DNA of 64,000 nt from Bordetella genomosp. 9 (GCF_002261425.1 NZ_NEVJ01000001.1:682001-746000), one strand, 5' to 3'; numbered from the stretch's first letter, positions 36,262 through 45,188 are shown. Notes: generated by a model not told the origin, from the letters alone. A program made the numbers and translations.

Positions 36262-36732
36262 ATGCCCACGCTCGATGAGGAGCTCACGGTCAATATCGAC
36301 GGTCTGTGCAACTTGACGGCGGTGCGCCGCGCATCGCGTTACCTGACCGCTGTCTACGATCAGGCGCTCAGCCCGGCTGGATTGCGTATCACCCAGTTCT
36401 CCATCCTGTACCAATTGGCGAAGAATGGCCCGATGCCCATCGGCGAACTGGCCGCCAGGCTGGCAATGGATCGGACCACGCTGTCGACCAATCTGAAGCT
36501 CCTTCAGCGTGACGGCCTGATCGAGATGGCCGCGGGCGAAGACCGTCGTGCCAAGCTCGCCGCCATTACGAAGGCGGGCAAGTCACGCTACAAGCAGGCT
36601 TTCCCCTTGTGGTCCGACGTCCAATCGCGCTTCGAGTCGAGCTACGGCGCCAAGCGGGCCCAGGATCTGCGCAAGGCCCTGGGCTTCGTCCTGCAAAGCG
36701 GATTCGAGCCCTGGGCGGAAAACGCCGCATAG
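36262..36732 (+). CDS. MarR-family transcriptional regulator
   Basis: This 156-residue winged-helix regulator has the recognition region PIGELAARLAMDRTTLSTNLKLLQRDGLI near 65-93 and the wing AGEDRRAKLAAIT, both characteristic of MarR. AAGGAG lies six bases before the ATG. It is surrounded by three copies of a shared palindromic motif (35339, 36217, 36806), so it most likely represses the two hydrolases, itself and the SnoaL-like gene, with a pathway metabolite as inducer. Confidence 0.92.
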   Translation: MPTLDEELTVNIDGLCNLTAVRRASRYLTAVYDQALSPAGLRITQFSILYQLAKNGPMPIGELAARLAMDRTTLSTNLKLLQRDGLIEMAAGEDRRAKLAAITKAGKSRYKQAFPLWSDVQSRFESSYGAKRAQDLRKALGFVLQSGFEPWAENAA

Positions 36733-36771
36733 CGGCGCAGGCGATGTACCGCCGTCGATCGACGGCGCCAC

Positions 36772-36794
36772 GCGGGTTTCCACCCGCTTTCTTT
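36772..36794 (+). terminator. Hairpin with T-rich tail after marR-family gene
   Basis: GCGGGT-TTCC-ACCCGC forms a six-base GC-rich stem followed by TTTCTTT. It lies 40 bases after the MarR stop and immediately before the next operator. Just upstream, GCCGTCGATCGACGGC (36751-36766) is a perfect 16-base palindrome that could add to termination. Confidence 0.65.
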
Positions 36795-36796
36795 CC

Positions 36797-36826
36797 CGTA
36801 TATACGAGTATATGCTCATATATGCG
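36797..36826. promoter_or_regulatory. Best MarR-type operator: 30-base imperfect palindrome
   Basis: Two 15-base half-sites centred between 36811 and 36812 are complementary at 12 of 15 positions. The core GAGTATATGCTCATA (36806-36820) is the reference for the related sites at 35339 and 36217. It lies 39 bases upstream of the SnoaL-like gene and overlaps its probable promoter. Confidence 0.65.
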
Positions 36827-36864
36827 CCGACAACCACGACAGATGATGATTGAGGAGACACGAT

Positions 36865-37293
36865 ATGACCGACGCCGAATTGCTCGCCGCATGCAGGAAG
36901 GCTTTTACCGGGTTCGAAAAGAACGATAGGGCGGACCTGGTCGCCGCCCTGGCCGATGACGTCGTATTCGAATTTTCCGACTCGTTGCCCTATGGCGGCA
37001 CGTACCACGGAAAGAAGGAATTCCTGGCGTTCTGGAAGCACGTCAATAGCGAGTACGAGTTCTTCCACTACGACGCGCGCGCGGTGCTTCACGCCGAGGA
37101 CTACATCATCGTTCCAGTGATCGCGCGGGCGAAGTCCAACGCGGGCCATTCGATGGAGAACGAGCACTGCTTCCTGTTCCGCGTCAAGGATGGCAACATC
37201 GTCTACGGACGCATCTACGCCGATACGGCACGGGGCCGTGACGTGCTGGAGGGCCGGGACCCCCGCCGCTACCCCAAGCTGCTGCTGGATTGA
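36865..37293 (+). CDS. SnoaL-like/NTF2-fold protein
   Basis: This 142-residue protein has the NTF2-like cone fold pattern: an N-terminal helix, LADDVVFEF near 35, the GGTYHGKKEFLAFWKHV segment and the strand HCFLFRVKDGNIVYGRIYAD. Members act as isomerases, cyclases or dehydratases on ketone-bearing compounds, or bind small ligands. GAGGAG precedes the ATG. It follows a strong MarR-type site, so it is likely part of the same regulon as the hydrolases and tautomerase. Confidence 0.82.
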   Translation: MTDAELLAACRKAFTGFEKNDRADLVAALADDVVFEFSDSLPYGGTYHGKKEFLAFWKHVNSEYEFFHYDARAVLHAEDYIIVPVIARAKSNAGHSMENEHCFLFRVKDGNIVYGRIYADTARGRDVLEGRDPRRYPKLLLD

Positions 37294-37309
37294 GGGCGGC
37301 GGGCGAGCG

Positions 37310-38194
37310 CTATCTTGCGTCGCGCAGCGAAGGATCCAGGCGGTCGCGTATCCAGTCGCCGACGATGGAAATGGACATCGTCGTCAGGAAGATGACGGTG
37401 CCGGGCAGGATGGCGATCCACCAGGCCGTGGTCAGGAAGGCCCGGCCGGATCCCAGCATCTGTCCCAGGCTGGTCAACGGCGGCCGTATGCCCAGGCCCA
37501 GGAAGCTGAGCGAGGTCTCCAGCAGGATCACCTGCGGGAAGTTCAGCGTGAACTGCACGATCAGCACGCTCAGGATGTTCGGCAGGATGTGTCTGGAGTA
37601 GATGTGCCAGGGCGGGGCGCCCAGGGCCTTCACGGCCGTGGCGTAGCCCTGGTTGTTGGCGGCGATCACCACGCCGCGCGTCAGGCGGGCGAATACTTCC
37701 CAGCCATAGAAGCCCATGATCACGATGAACAGCGTGAAGCTGCCGCCGAACACGGCGATCAGCGCGAGCGCGATCAGGATGAAGGGCAGGGACGCCTGGA
37801 CGTCCGTCAGCATCATGATGGTTTCTTCCACGACGCCGCGGAAATGCGCCGCCAGGAAACCGAGCATGGTGCCGACGGCCGCGCCGATCGCCGTGCCGCC
37901 CAGCGCCACCAGGACGCTGAAGCGGATGGCATAGAGCAGGCGGCTGAGTATGTCGCGGCCCAGTTCGTCGGTGCCCAGCAGATGGGCGCTGGTGCCGCCC
38001 AGGAAGACGGGTGGCGCCAGGCGCAGGCGCAGCGCCTGGGTGCGATAGTCGTAAGGCGCCAGCACGTCGGCCAGGCAGGCCACCGTCAGCAGCACGACGA
38101 TGAAGGCGATCGACAGGACCACCAGTGCCGGATAGCGCTTCTCGGCGGCGACGCCGGCCGCCTTGTTGCGGCGCCAGGGCAGTGCGGACAGCAT
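37310..38194 (-). CDS. Dipeptide-type ABC transporter permease (DppC-like)
   Basis: This 294-residue permease has six helices and the N-terminal DppC/OppC domain. It includes HLLGTDELGRDILSRLLYAIR near 72-92 and the EAA loop VKALGAPPWHIYSRHILPNI. It is last in the operon and starts four bases after the DppB-like gene ends. It forms the heterodimeric pore with that protein. Confidence 0.92.
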   Translation of the reverse strand: MLSALPWRRNKAAGVAAEKRYPALVVLSIAFIVVLLTVACLADVLAPYDYRTQALRLRLAPPVFLGGTSAHLLGTDELGRDILSRLLYAIRFSVLVALGGTAIGAAVGTMLGFLAAHFRGVVEETIMMLTDVQASLPFILIALALIAVFGGSFTLFIVIMGFYGWEVFARLTRGVVIAANNQGYATAVKALGAPPWHIYSRHILPNILSVLIVQFTLNFPQVILLETSLSFLGLGIRPPLTSLGQMLGSGRAFLTTAWWIAILPGTVIFLTTMSISIVGDWIRDRLDPSLRDAR

Positions 38195-38198
38195 ATTC

Positions 38199-39131
38199 CT
38201 AGCCCTCCTTGCGCGCGGCGCGCATGCGTGGGTCCAGCAGGGTGTAGATGAAATCCACCGCCAGGTTGGTCAACACCATCGTGACCGCGGTCAGGATCAG
38301 GATGGCCTGCACCACGGCGAAATCGCGCGACGTCACCGAGCCGACCAGCAGCCGGCCGACGCCGGGCCAGCCGAACACGGTTTCGACGATGATCGAACCC
38401 GCCACCAGGTCGCCCAGCTTCAGGCCGGCGATGGTGACGATGGGGATCGCGGCGTTGGGCAGCGCGTGCCAGACCACCCGCCGCAGGCGCGGGACACCCT
38501 TGGCGCGGGCGGCCACCATGTATTGGCGGTTGAGGACTTCCAGCATCGCCGAGCGGGTGAAGCGCGCGAACACGCCGGCGAAATGGGTGCCCAGGGTCAG
38601 GGCGGGCAGGATCAGATGCCACCACGTGTCCGCGCCCGCGCTGGGCAGCAGGCGCAGATGCAGCGAGAACAGCAGGATCAGCAGGATGCCCAGGAAAAAA
38701 TTCGGCAGGCTGAAGCCCAGCACCGCGAAGCTCATGACGAAGCGGTCCACGGGGCGGTTGCGGTTCAGCGCCGCGACGATGCCCAGCGCCAGGCCCACCG
38801 CCAGGCCGAAGCCGAACGCGGTCAGGCCCAGGCGCAGCGTGTAGGGCAGGGCCGCGGCGATCAATTGCGTGGCGGGCGTCTGGTCGGACAGGGACAAGCC
38901 GAAATCGCCGTGCGCCAGGTTGCCCAGGTACGACAGGTATTGCTGCCACAGCGGCTTGTCCAGGCCGAACTTCTGGCGGTACTGCTGTACCACCTCGGGC
39001 GAGGCCTGGTCGCCCACCAAGGCTTCCAGCGGGTCGCCGGACAGGTTCAGCGCGACGAAGGTGAAGGTGACGACGATCCACACCGTCAACAGGCCGCGCA
39101 GCAGCTTGCGCGTCAGCAGGCGGCCGTTCAT
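38199..39131 (-). CDS. Dipeptide-type ABC transporter permease (DppB-like)
   Basis: This 310-residue permease of the DppB/OppB group has six helices, periplasmic insertion QYLSYLGNLAHGDFGLSLSD near 85-104 and EAA loop ARAKGVPRLRRVVWHALPNA. The ATG at 39131 overlaps the stop of the upstream glycerophosphodiesterase gene (ATGA), tying that enzyme to the transporter at the translational level. Confidence 0.92.
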   Translation of the reverse strand: MNGRLLTRKLLRGLLTVWIVVTFTFVALNLSGDPLEALVGDQASPEVVQQYRQKFGLDKPLWQQYLSYLGNLAHGDFGLSLSDQTPATQLIAAALPYTLRLGLTAFGFGLAVGLALGIVAALNRNRPVDRFVMSFAVLGFSLPNFFLGILLILLFSLHLRLLPSAGADTWWHLILPALTLGTHFAGVFARFTRSAMLEVLNRQYMVAARAKGVPRLRRVVWHALPNAAIPIVTIAGLKLGDLVAGSIIVETVFGWPGVGRLLVGSVTSRDFAVVQAILILTAVTMVLTNLAVDFIYTLLDPRMRAARKEG

Positions 39132-39865
39132 GGCGTATCCGGCGCATGCGGCGCCGCCGTGGATCCGGTCATCAGCCCGGGATCGTTCAACAGGATGCCG
39201 CGCGGCCGCAAAGCCAGGATACGGGCAAGGCGCGCCGGCGTGGTGTCGCCGACTTCGCAGGGTGTTTGCTTGCCGCCCAGCGTGATCCACGTCGGCTTGC
39301 CGCGCAGCACGTCGATCGCCGCGGGGTCCTCCACCTGCCCTTCCCAGACCCGGAAGGCGCGAGCCCCGGCGCGTTCGAATTCATCGGCCCGTGTGTAATC
39401 CGGCAGGAAGGCCAGCAGGCGGGTGTCGGGCAGCAGGCTGCGCGCCAGGTCCATCTGGGCCGCGTCGCGCACGCCTATCCAGACCCTGGCGGCCGCGCCG
39501 CAGGCCCGTACGTCGCGCACGATGGCCTCGATGATGTCCAGGTCCTGGGTCTTTACGTCGATCAGGACCGGCCGCAGGGGGGCGATGTCGGTCAAGGTGC
39601 GCGGCAGGGGCGAGAGACGTTCGCCGCCTTCGAGAACCACCGCGCGCAGCTCGTCCGCCGTCATGTCCGCGATGGCGCGCGGATCGCCCGCGATGCGCGA
39701 CAGCGTGGCGTCGTGGCAGGCGAAGACGCAGCCGTCACGGGATAGGCGTGCGTCGCTTTCGACGATGTCGGCGCCGATCTCGGCGGCGCCGCGATACGCG
39801 GACTGCGTGTTTTCCACGTAACGCGATGAGTAGCCGCGATGGGCGATGACCAGGGGTTTATGCAT
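39128..39865 (-). CDS. Glycerophosphodiester phosphodiesterase
   Basis: This 245-residue cytoplasmic GDPD-family enzyme has the full catalytic set: H9-R10 in AHRGYSS, E18-N19 in VENTQSAY, E36 and D38 in IVESDARLS, and H51-D52 in ACHDATLS. It would hydrolyse glycerophosphodiesters to glycerol 3-phosphate and an alcohol. It overlaps the ATPase gene by eight bases and the DppB-like gene by four, inside the ABC operon. The arrangement predicts that the transporter imports glycerophosphodiesters or a similar diester. A GTG three codons upstream is an alternative start. Confidence 0.9.
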   Translation of the reverse strand: MHKPLVIAHRGYSSRYVENTQSAYRGAAEIGADIVESDARLSRDGCVFACHDATLSRIAGDPRAIADMTADELRAVVLEGGERLSPLPRTLTDIAPLRPVLIDVKTQDLDIIEAIVRDVRACGAAARVWIGVRDAAQMDLARSLLPDTRLLAFLPDYTRADEFERAGARAFRVWEGQVEDPAAIDVLRGKPTWITLGGKQTPCEVGDTTPARLARILALRPRGILLNDPGLMTGSTAAPHAPDTP

Positions 39866-40877
39866 GCTTGGCACTTATCTGTTCCGCGAAATGGCAGCGC
39901 ACCGCGTGGCCGTCCGCCACAGGACGCAAGGCCGGCATTTCACGCGCGCAGCGCGGCTGCGCGTACGGGCAGCGGGTATGGAAGCGGCAGCCGTCGGGCG
40001 GCTGGGCGGGACTGGGCGGGTCGCCCTGCAGGACGACGCGGGGCTTGTCCTGCGACGCGTGCGCCGTACGCTGCAAGGTGGCCGAGATGTCGGGGATGGC
40101 CGACAGCAAGGCCTGGGTGTAGGGATGCAGGGGCCGCTCGTAGAGCGCGTCGGTCGGGGCTTCTTCCACGATCTGGCCCAGGTACATCACCGCCACCCGG
40201 TGCGACAGGCGCCTGACCACCCGCAGGTCGTGCGAAATGAACAGGTAGGCGATGCCGTGATCGTGCTGCAGTTTCTCCAGCAGCGCGATCACCGTGGCCT
40301 GGACCGACACGTCCAGGGCCGAGACGGGTTCGTCGCAGACGATCAGGCTGGGCTTGAGCGCCAGCGCCCGCGCGATCACCACGCGTTGCGCCTGGCCGCC
40401 GCTGATCTGGTGCGGATAGCGGTCGCGCAGGGCGTAAGGCAGCGACACCGCGTTCATCAGCGCGTCGACCGCGGCGTCGCGCTCGCCGGCCGGGCCGATG
40501 CCGTGCAGGTCCAGGGGTTCGCGGATCTGCCTGGCGATGGACAGGCGGGGATCCAGCGCCGCCAGCGGGTTCTGGAAAATGATCTGGACCTCGCGCCGCT
40601 TGATCCGCCATTGCGCGTCGCTCAAGGCCGCCAGGTCCTGGCCCTTGAAGCGGATGGCGCCGCGCGTCGGGCGGTCCAGGCCCACGATCATGCGTCCGGT
40701 GGTGGACTTGCCGCAGCCGCTTTCGCCGACCAGGCCCAGCGTCTCGCCGGTGCGTACGTGGAAGGACACGTCTTCCACGGCCTGTATGGCGCGGCCGCCG
40801 CGCCCCGTCAGCGAGCGCGATGCGCCGAAATAGCGGCGCAGGTCGCTGACTTCGAGCAGGGGTGCGCGCGCCGTCAT
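39858..40877 (-). CDS. Dipeptide-type ABC transporter ATPase (DppF-like)
   Basis: This 339-residue ATPase has Walker [10 protein letters not shown] near 51, Q-loop [13 protein letters not shown], signature [15 protein letters not shown], Walker [13 protein letters not shown] and the C-terminal oligopeptide-transporter domain. That domain's Cys-rich segment [16 protein letters not shown] may bind an iron-sulfur cluster, as proposed for DppD/DppF. The ATG at 40877 overlaps the previous gene's stop (ATGA). Confidence 0.92.
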   Translation of the reverse strand: MTARAPLLEVSDLRRYFGASRSLTGRGGRAIQAVEDVSFHVRTGETLGLVGESGCGKSTTGRMIVGLDRPTRGAIRFKGQDLAALSDAQWRIKRREVQIIFQNPLAALDPRLSIARQIREPLDLHGIGPAGERDAAVDALMNAVSLPYALRDRYPHQISGGQAQRVVIARALALKPSLIVCDEPVSALDVSVQATVIALLEKLQHDHGIAYLFISHDLRVVRRLSHRVAVMYLGQIVEEAPTDALYERPLHPYTQALLSAIPDISATLQRTAHASQDKPRVVLQGDPPSPAQPPDGCRFHTRCPYAQPRCAREMPALRPVADGHAVRCHFAEQISAKHA

Positions 40878-41698
40878 GCCCATTCCTCGCGCCATTGGTA
40901 GACCGGCGCCCGGGTATCCAGGCGCGGCATGGCGGCCAGCAGTTCGCGCGTGTAGGCCGCCCGCGGTTCGGCGAAAAGACGCGCGGCCGGCGCCGTCTCG
41001 ACCACGCGTCCATGGCGCATGACCAGCACGTCGTCCGCCATTTCGGCGACTACGCCCAGGTCGTGGGTGATGAACAGGATGGCCATGCCCAGCTCGGCCT
41101 TCAGCCGGTTCAAAAGGTCCAGGATCTGCGCCTGGATGGTGACGTCCAGGGCCGTGGTCGGTTCGTCGGCGATCAGCAGTTTGGGTCCGCAGGCCAGGGC
41201 CATCGCGATCATGACGCGTTGCGCCATGCCGCCGGAGAACTGATGCACGTAGGAAGCCAGGCGTTGCCGCGGTTCCGGAATGCCGACCATGCGCAGCAGC
41301 TCGACGGCGCGCGTCGCCCTCTGGGCACGGTCCATCGGCGTATGCAGGGCCAGCGTTTCGTCCAGCAGCTTGCCGACGGTGTGAACCGGATTCAGCGAGC
41401 CCAGCGGGTCCTGGAACACCATGCCGATCCCGCTGCCGCGCACCTGCCGCAGTTCGCCTTCGGACAGCGTGGCCAGGTCGCGCCCCTGGAACAGGATGCT
41501 CCCGGCGGTGCGCCGGCCATTGCGGGCCAGCAGCCCCAGGACGGCCTGGCAGGTAATGCTTTTGCCGCTGCCGCTTTCGCCGACGATGCACAGCGTGCGT
41601 CCCGGCCCGACGTCGAAGCTGACATCATGCAGGACGTCGGCATAGCCCGCAGCGGTGCGGAAGCCCACGCGCAGGCCTTGCACGGAGAGGAGCGGCAC
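40874..41698 (-). CDS. Dipeptide-type ABC transporter ATPase (DppD-like)
   Basis: This ATPase of about 274 residues has Walker [10 protein letters not shown], signature [15 protein letters not shown] and Walker [13 protein letters not shown]. It ends soon after the ABC domain ([19 protein letters not shown]), so the Cys-rich oligopeptide extension present in its partner is missing. No ATG suits the start: GTG at 41698 has GGAAG upstream and is my choice; TTG at 41713, touching the binding-protein stop, is the alternative. Confidence 0.88.
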   Translation of the reverse strand: MPLLSVQGLRVGFRTAAGYADVLHDVSFDVGPGRTLCIVGESGSGKSITCQAVLGLLARNGRRTAGSILFQGRDLATLSEGELRQVRGSGIGMVFQDPLGSLNPVHTVGKLLDETLALHTPMDRAQRATRAVELLRMVGIPEPRQRLASYVHQFSGGMAQRVMIAMALACGPKLLIADEPTTALDVTIQAQILDLLNRLKAELGMAILFITHDLGVVAEMADDVLVMRHGRVVETAPAARLFAEPRAAYTRELLAAMPRLDTRAPVYQWREEWA

Positions 41699-41713
41699 TG
41701 CGTGCGCTTCCAA

Positions 41714-43339
41714 TTACTTCGGCCCGAACGACAGGTTGTCGGGACGGAAGTCCATGTAGTACTGCGAGTACGGTTCCCACCGCACCGTGTTCTTCATGGC
41801 GTAGCCGGTCGCCGGGTTGTACAGCATGGTCATCGGCATATCGTCCTCGAAGATGTCCAGGACCTTTTGGTACGTGGCGCGCCGCTGGGCGGCGTCGGTG
41901 GCCGTGTACAGCGTCTGCGACAGGGTGTTGAACTCCGGATTCGGCGTGTACACCTTGGAGGATTTCTGCACCTCGGAATTGGCGCCCCAGAGGATCAGCA
42001 GCGACCCGGTCGGATCGGGAATACGGTAGGTATTGGACCAGGCGTACATCTGGATGCCGGGCTTGCGCACGTCCTTGAAGCTGTCGACGAAGTCGATGCG
42101 CACGTTGATGCCCACCGCCCGCCACATCTCCTGCATGATCTGCGCGGCTTCGACGTTGTAGAGGTAGTAGTTGGGGATCAGGCGGTAGGAGATCTCCTGG
42201 CCCTTGTAGCGGCTTTGCTTCAGCAGCTTCTTCGCCTGCTCGGGATCGTATTGGTAGCCCACGCGGTTCTTGTCGTACAGGTTGCCGAAACTGGGCAACT
42301 GGTAACCGTTGGGCGCATAGGTGCGGCCCTTCCACAGCGCGTCGATCAGGGCCTTGCGGTCGATCGCCAGGCTCAGCGCATGGCGCAGGTTCTTGTCGGA
42401 CAGCAGCGGATCGTTGGTGTTGAACACGACGACGTGGCTGTTCTCCATCGCGACGGTCTTGAGCGTCAGGTCCTTGTACGCGGACAGGCTCTGCCACTGG
42501 TCCGGCGGGATTTCCGCGGCGATGTCGTATTCGCCGGAAACCAGGCCGGCGATGCGCGCGGCGACCTCAGGCACGGATTTGAAGGTAACGGTCCTGGCGG
42601 CCGGCTTGCCGCCGTAGTACTTGTCGAAGGCCTGCAGCGTGATGTGGTCGTTCTTCTGGTAACTGGCGAACTTGTACGGTCCGGTCCCCACGGGATTGAA
42701 GCGCAGCGCCTTGGCGGCTTCGTCCATCCATGCCTTGGCGGGCACGCCGTCCTTGCGGTACTTGTTCCAGGCCTCGTCGCAGATCACGAAGGACATGTAG
42801 CTGGACAGCCGCTGGTCCAGGGAAGCATCGTGTTCCGCGGTGGTGAAGCGCACCGTCATGTCATCGAGCTTCTCGACTTTCTTCAGGGTGCCGAAGTAGG
42901 CCGGGCCTTCGGCGTAGTAGGCATCCGGGCCCCACAGGCGTTCGGGGGAGAACGTCGCCAGGACGTCGTCCGCATTGAAGGGGCTGCCGTCGTGGCACAC
43001 CACGCCGGCGCGCAGCTTGACGTCGAAGGTAGTGGGGGTGGTCCAGCCCCAGCTGGTCGCCAGGCCCGGCTGCAGCCGGGCGCCGCCGTTGGCCTCGGGA
43101 TGGTCGAAGTCGCGGCGGATCAGCGTGTCGTAGATGGAGTAGTAGGCGCGCACGTCGACCGTGCCGTTCCCGGCCGCGGGATCCAGCGTGCGGGCCAGTT
43201 CGTTGACGGCGACGGTCAGGCTGGGGCGGGTGTCGGCGGCGGTTTGGGCCCGCGCGACGCCGAGGGCGGCCGTGGCCATGCCGATGACCGGCAGGCATAG
43301 CAGTACGCCCTTGGCGACGTACCGGTTCAGTTTGATCAT
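41714..43339 (-). CDS. Family 5 extracellular solute-binding protein
   Basis: This 541-residue periplasmic receptor of the DppA/OppA type has a signal peptide ending near residue 31 (GVARAQ). The family signature is present as VNELARTLDPA and the segment FNADDVLATFSPERLWGP. It is first of the six-gene transporter operon, 45 bases after the RpiR regulator. The ligand is unknown; the embedded glycerophosphodiesterase points away from simple peptides. Confidence 0.92.
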   Translation of the reverse strand: MIKLNRYVAKGVLLCLPVIGMATAALGVARAQTAADTRPSLTVAVNELARTLDPAAGNGTVDVRAYYSIYDTLIRRDFDHPEANGGARLQPGLATSWGWTTPTTFDVKLRAGVVCHDGSPFNADDVLATFSPERLWGPDAYYAEGPAYFGTLKKVEKLDDMTVRFTTAEHDASLDQRLSSYMSFVICDEAWNKYRKDGVPAKAWMDEAAKALRFNPVGTGPYKFASYQKNDHITLQAFDKYYGGKPAARTVTFKSVPEVAARIAGLVSGEYDIAAEIPPDQWQSLSAYKDLTLKTVAMENSHVVVFNTNDPLLSDKNLRHALSLAIDRKALIDALWKGRTYAPNGYQLPSFGNLYDKNRVGYQYDPEQAKKLLKQSRYKGQEISYRLIPNYYLYNVEAAQIMQEMWRAVGINVRIDFVDSFKDVRKPGIQMYAWSNTYRIPDPTGSLLILWGANSEVQKSSKVYTPNPEFNTLSQTLYTATDAAQRRATYQKVLDIFEDDMPMTMLYNPATGYAMKNTVRWEPYSQYYMDFRPDNLSFGPK

Positions 43340-43384
43340 GTTGTCTCCCGCGCGAGCAATAAATGGATGATGGATACGGTGCGT

Positions 43385-44221
43385 TCAGCGGCGCCTGGCG
43401 CCGCCGGCCTTTTCGAAGCTGACTCGCAGGTCTTCCAGCCGGGCCAGCGCCTCCATGGAGCGGCCGCGATCGACGCGCGTGAGCTCCAGGATCAAGGTGT
43501 TGCAGATCGCCATGGGTACCGTGAGCGATTGGAATTCGCCGGGTTCGCCACGCCGGGCGGTGATGGTCAGGCGGGCTTCCACGGGCAGCGTCAGGTCGGT
43601 CAGCAGGATGCTGCCGGCCCCCGTGTCGCGGGCCAGCTTCAGCGCCCGCGCGACGCCGGGGCTGTCGTGGCGGAAGATCATGCCGAAGACCAGGTCCTTG
43701 TCGGTCAGGCTGATGAACTCGTCGGCCGCCTGCCAGTCGGCATGCGACAGCCCCACGGCGTGGTAGCCCGAACGCTTGAGCCGACGCGCGAAGAGCTCGG
43801 CCAGGCTGCCGGCATGGCTTTCGCCGATCACGATGATGCGGCGCGCCCGGCGCAGGGCGTTGGTGGCGGCAGCGATTTCCTTCTGGGTGACCTGTTCCAT
43901 CAAGCGGCCGAGCGCCGCGATCTCGCCGGCAATGACGGATTCCAGCAGCGTGCTGCCGGTGGCATTGTCGATGCGCTTGCGCACGCGCGCCGACGCGTCC
44001 AGTTCGAACACCATGGCTTCGCGCATGGCGCGGTAGGAGTCGAACCCCAGCTTGCGCGCCAGGCGTCCGGCCGTGGACGGGTGCACGCCCGCCCGTTCGG
44101 CGATCTTGTGCGCGGGCATGAAGCTGCCCACCGTGGTATCGGCAAGCAGCACGTCCACGAGCTTGCGGTCGGAGCCGGTCAGGGTGTCGTTCTTGTCGGC
44201 GACGAGTTCTTCGAAACGCAT
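43385..44221 (-). CDS. RpiR/MurR-family transcriptional regulator
   Basis: This 278-residue regulator has an N-terminal HTH_6 domain (1-77, with AHKIAERAGVHPSTAGRLARKLGF) and a SIS phosphosugar-binding domain (about 125-255, starting RRIIVIGESHAG). SIS domains sense phosphosugars or phosphate-bearing ligands, which suits control of a transporter linked to a phosphodiesterase. Three tandem TGCAA-N6-TTGCA sites lie 51-115 bases upstream of its start. Confidence 0.9.
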   Translation of the reverse strand: MRFEELVADKNDTLTGSDRKLVDVLLADTTVGSFMPAHKIAERAGVHPSTAGRLARKLGFDSYRAMREAMVFELDASARVRKRIDNATGSTLLESVIAGEIAALGRLMEQVTQKEIAAATNALRRARRIIVIGESHAGSLAELFARRLKRSGYHAVGLSHADWQAADEFISLTDKDLVFGMIFRHDSPGVARALKLARDTGAGSILLTDLTLPVEARLTITARRGEPGEFQSLTVPMAICNTLILELTRVDRGRSMEALARLEDLRVSFEKAGGARRR

Positions 44222-44271
44222 CCGGGCCTTGTTGGCGAGGGTTGGGTTGGTGCGATGGGAAGCGATACTAC

Positions 44272-44336
44272 TGCAAAATATATTGCAGTAATTTTACAGC
44301 TGCAAGATTAGTTGCAGAGCAGCAATTTATCTTGCA
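44272..44336. promoter_or_regulatory. Three tandem TGCAA-N6-TTGCA operators
   Basis: Exact inverted repeats TGCAA-N6-TTGCA occur at 44272-44287 and 44301-44316. A third copy with one mismatch (AGCAA-N6-TTGCA) is at 44321-44336. The region is strikingly AT-rich against its neighbours. It lies directly upstream of the RpiR gene and its transporter operon, so it is almost certainly the regulator's own control region. Confidence 0.75.
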
Positions 44337-44425
44337 GTGCGGCATGCATGAACGCGAGAACGCCACTATTGCACCGGGGGGGCGGCGGTGGCGATGGAAC
44401 GTATGCGGCGTAGGAGCGCGCGCCG

Positions 44426-44457
44426 GCCGGAATGCCGGAATGCCGGAATGCCGGAAT
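44426..44457. repeat. Four tandem copies of GCCGGAAT
   Basis: An eight-base unit is repeated four times without error in the noncoding gap between the RpiR operators and the 3' end of the XRE-cupin gene. The unit length is not a multiple of three and is of the kind that varies in copy number by slippage. It is not within a promoter I can recognise; it is 43-74 bases beyond the stop of the XRE gene. Confidence 0.85.
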
Positions 44458-44499
44458 CGGGCGCGGTTGCGGGAATCGCCCGCGGGCGGCGGCCGCCGG

Positions 44500-45174
44500 C
44501 TAGGCGAGCTCGCCCGTACCGTGGGGCGGGGCGTACATCACCACCAGGGCGGTGGCGGGGCCGCCGAGGCTGCGGCCCCGGTGCGGCATGCGGGAATCGA
44601 AATGCAGGGTGTCGCCGGCTTCCAGCATGAATTTGTCCATCCCAATCTGCCATTCGACACGGCCGGACAGGATATGGATGAGTTCCTCGCCGTCATGCTC
44701 GAAGAAAACGTACTTGTCTATCTGGTCCGGAAAGGTGAACAGGAAGGGCTGCAGCGCCCTGCCATGCGTGGCGTTGGATACCGACAGATAGTCGTAGCCG
44801 AAGGCCGTGCCGCCCAGTACGGTGGGACGCCGTTCGTTCCTGCGTACCAGGCTGACGCCTCGCCAGTCGTGCACCGGATTGTGCTCGGCCAGCAGGCCGG
44901 CGGCTTCCACGCCCAGTACTTCCGCGATGCGTGTCAGGGTCGCCAGCGGCGGCATTTTCTGGCCGTTCTCGATGCGCGACAGATAGGCTTTGCCGAAGCC
45001 CGCGCGTTCGGCCACTTCCGCCAGGGTCAGCTTGGCCTGCTGGCGCAAGCCGCGGATGCGTACACCCAGCGCGATATGCGCCGGGGTTTCGGCGTCGGCG
45101 GCGTCTTGCTCAAGGGGAAGATCGTTGTGCAAGGCGGTCTTGCGGCGGGACGAAGGGCGACGAACCGGTTTCAT
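44500..45174 (-). CDS. XRE-family regulator with cupin domain
   Basis: This 224-residue regulator has a helix-turn-helix at about 38-92 (LTLAEVAERAGFGKAYLSRIENGQ) and a C-terminal cupin at about 150-220 (HDGEELIHILSGRVEWQIG and HFDSRMPHRG). This architecture is common in regulators of amine, amino-acid and polyamine metabolism. The ATG at 45174 follows GTTTAC/GTTTCC repeats related to motifs at 47145, 48521 and 48748. This makes it the prime candidate for binding that motif and for controlling the neighbouring reductase/MOSC/RidA/MFS/DJ-1 genes. Confidence 0.87.
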   Translation of the reverse strand: MKPVRRPSSRRKTALHNDLPLEQDAADAETPAHIALGVRIRGLRQQAKLTLAEVAERAGFGKAYLSRIENGQKMPPLATLTRIAEVLGVEAAGLLAEHNPVHDWRGVSLVRRNERRPTVLGGTAFGYDYLSVSNATHGRALQPFLFTFPDQIDKYVFFEHDGEELIHILSGRVEWQIGMDKFMLEAGDTLHFDSRMPHRGRSLGGPATALVVMYAPPHGTGELA

Positions 45175-45188
45175 TGGCCTGGAGTCAT

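Noticed and set aside
40878..41591. N-terminal extension of the DppF-like ATPase
   Set aside because: It runs through the DppD-like gene in another frame; ATGA coupling at 40877 marks the true start.
44426..44457. GCCGGAAT repeats as a CRISPR-like array
   Set aside because: The units are contiguous eight-mers with no spacers, so it is a simple tandem repeat.
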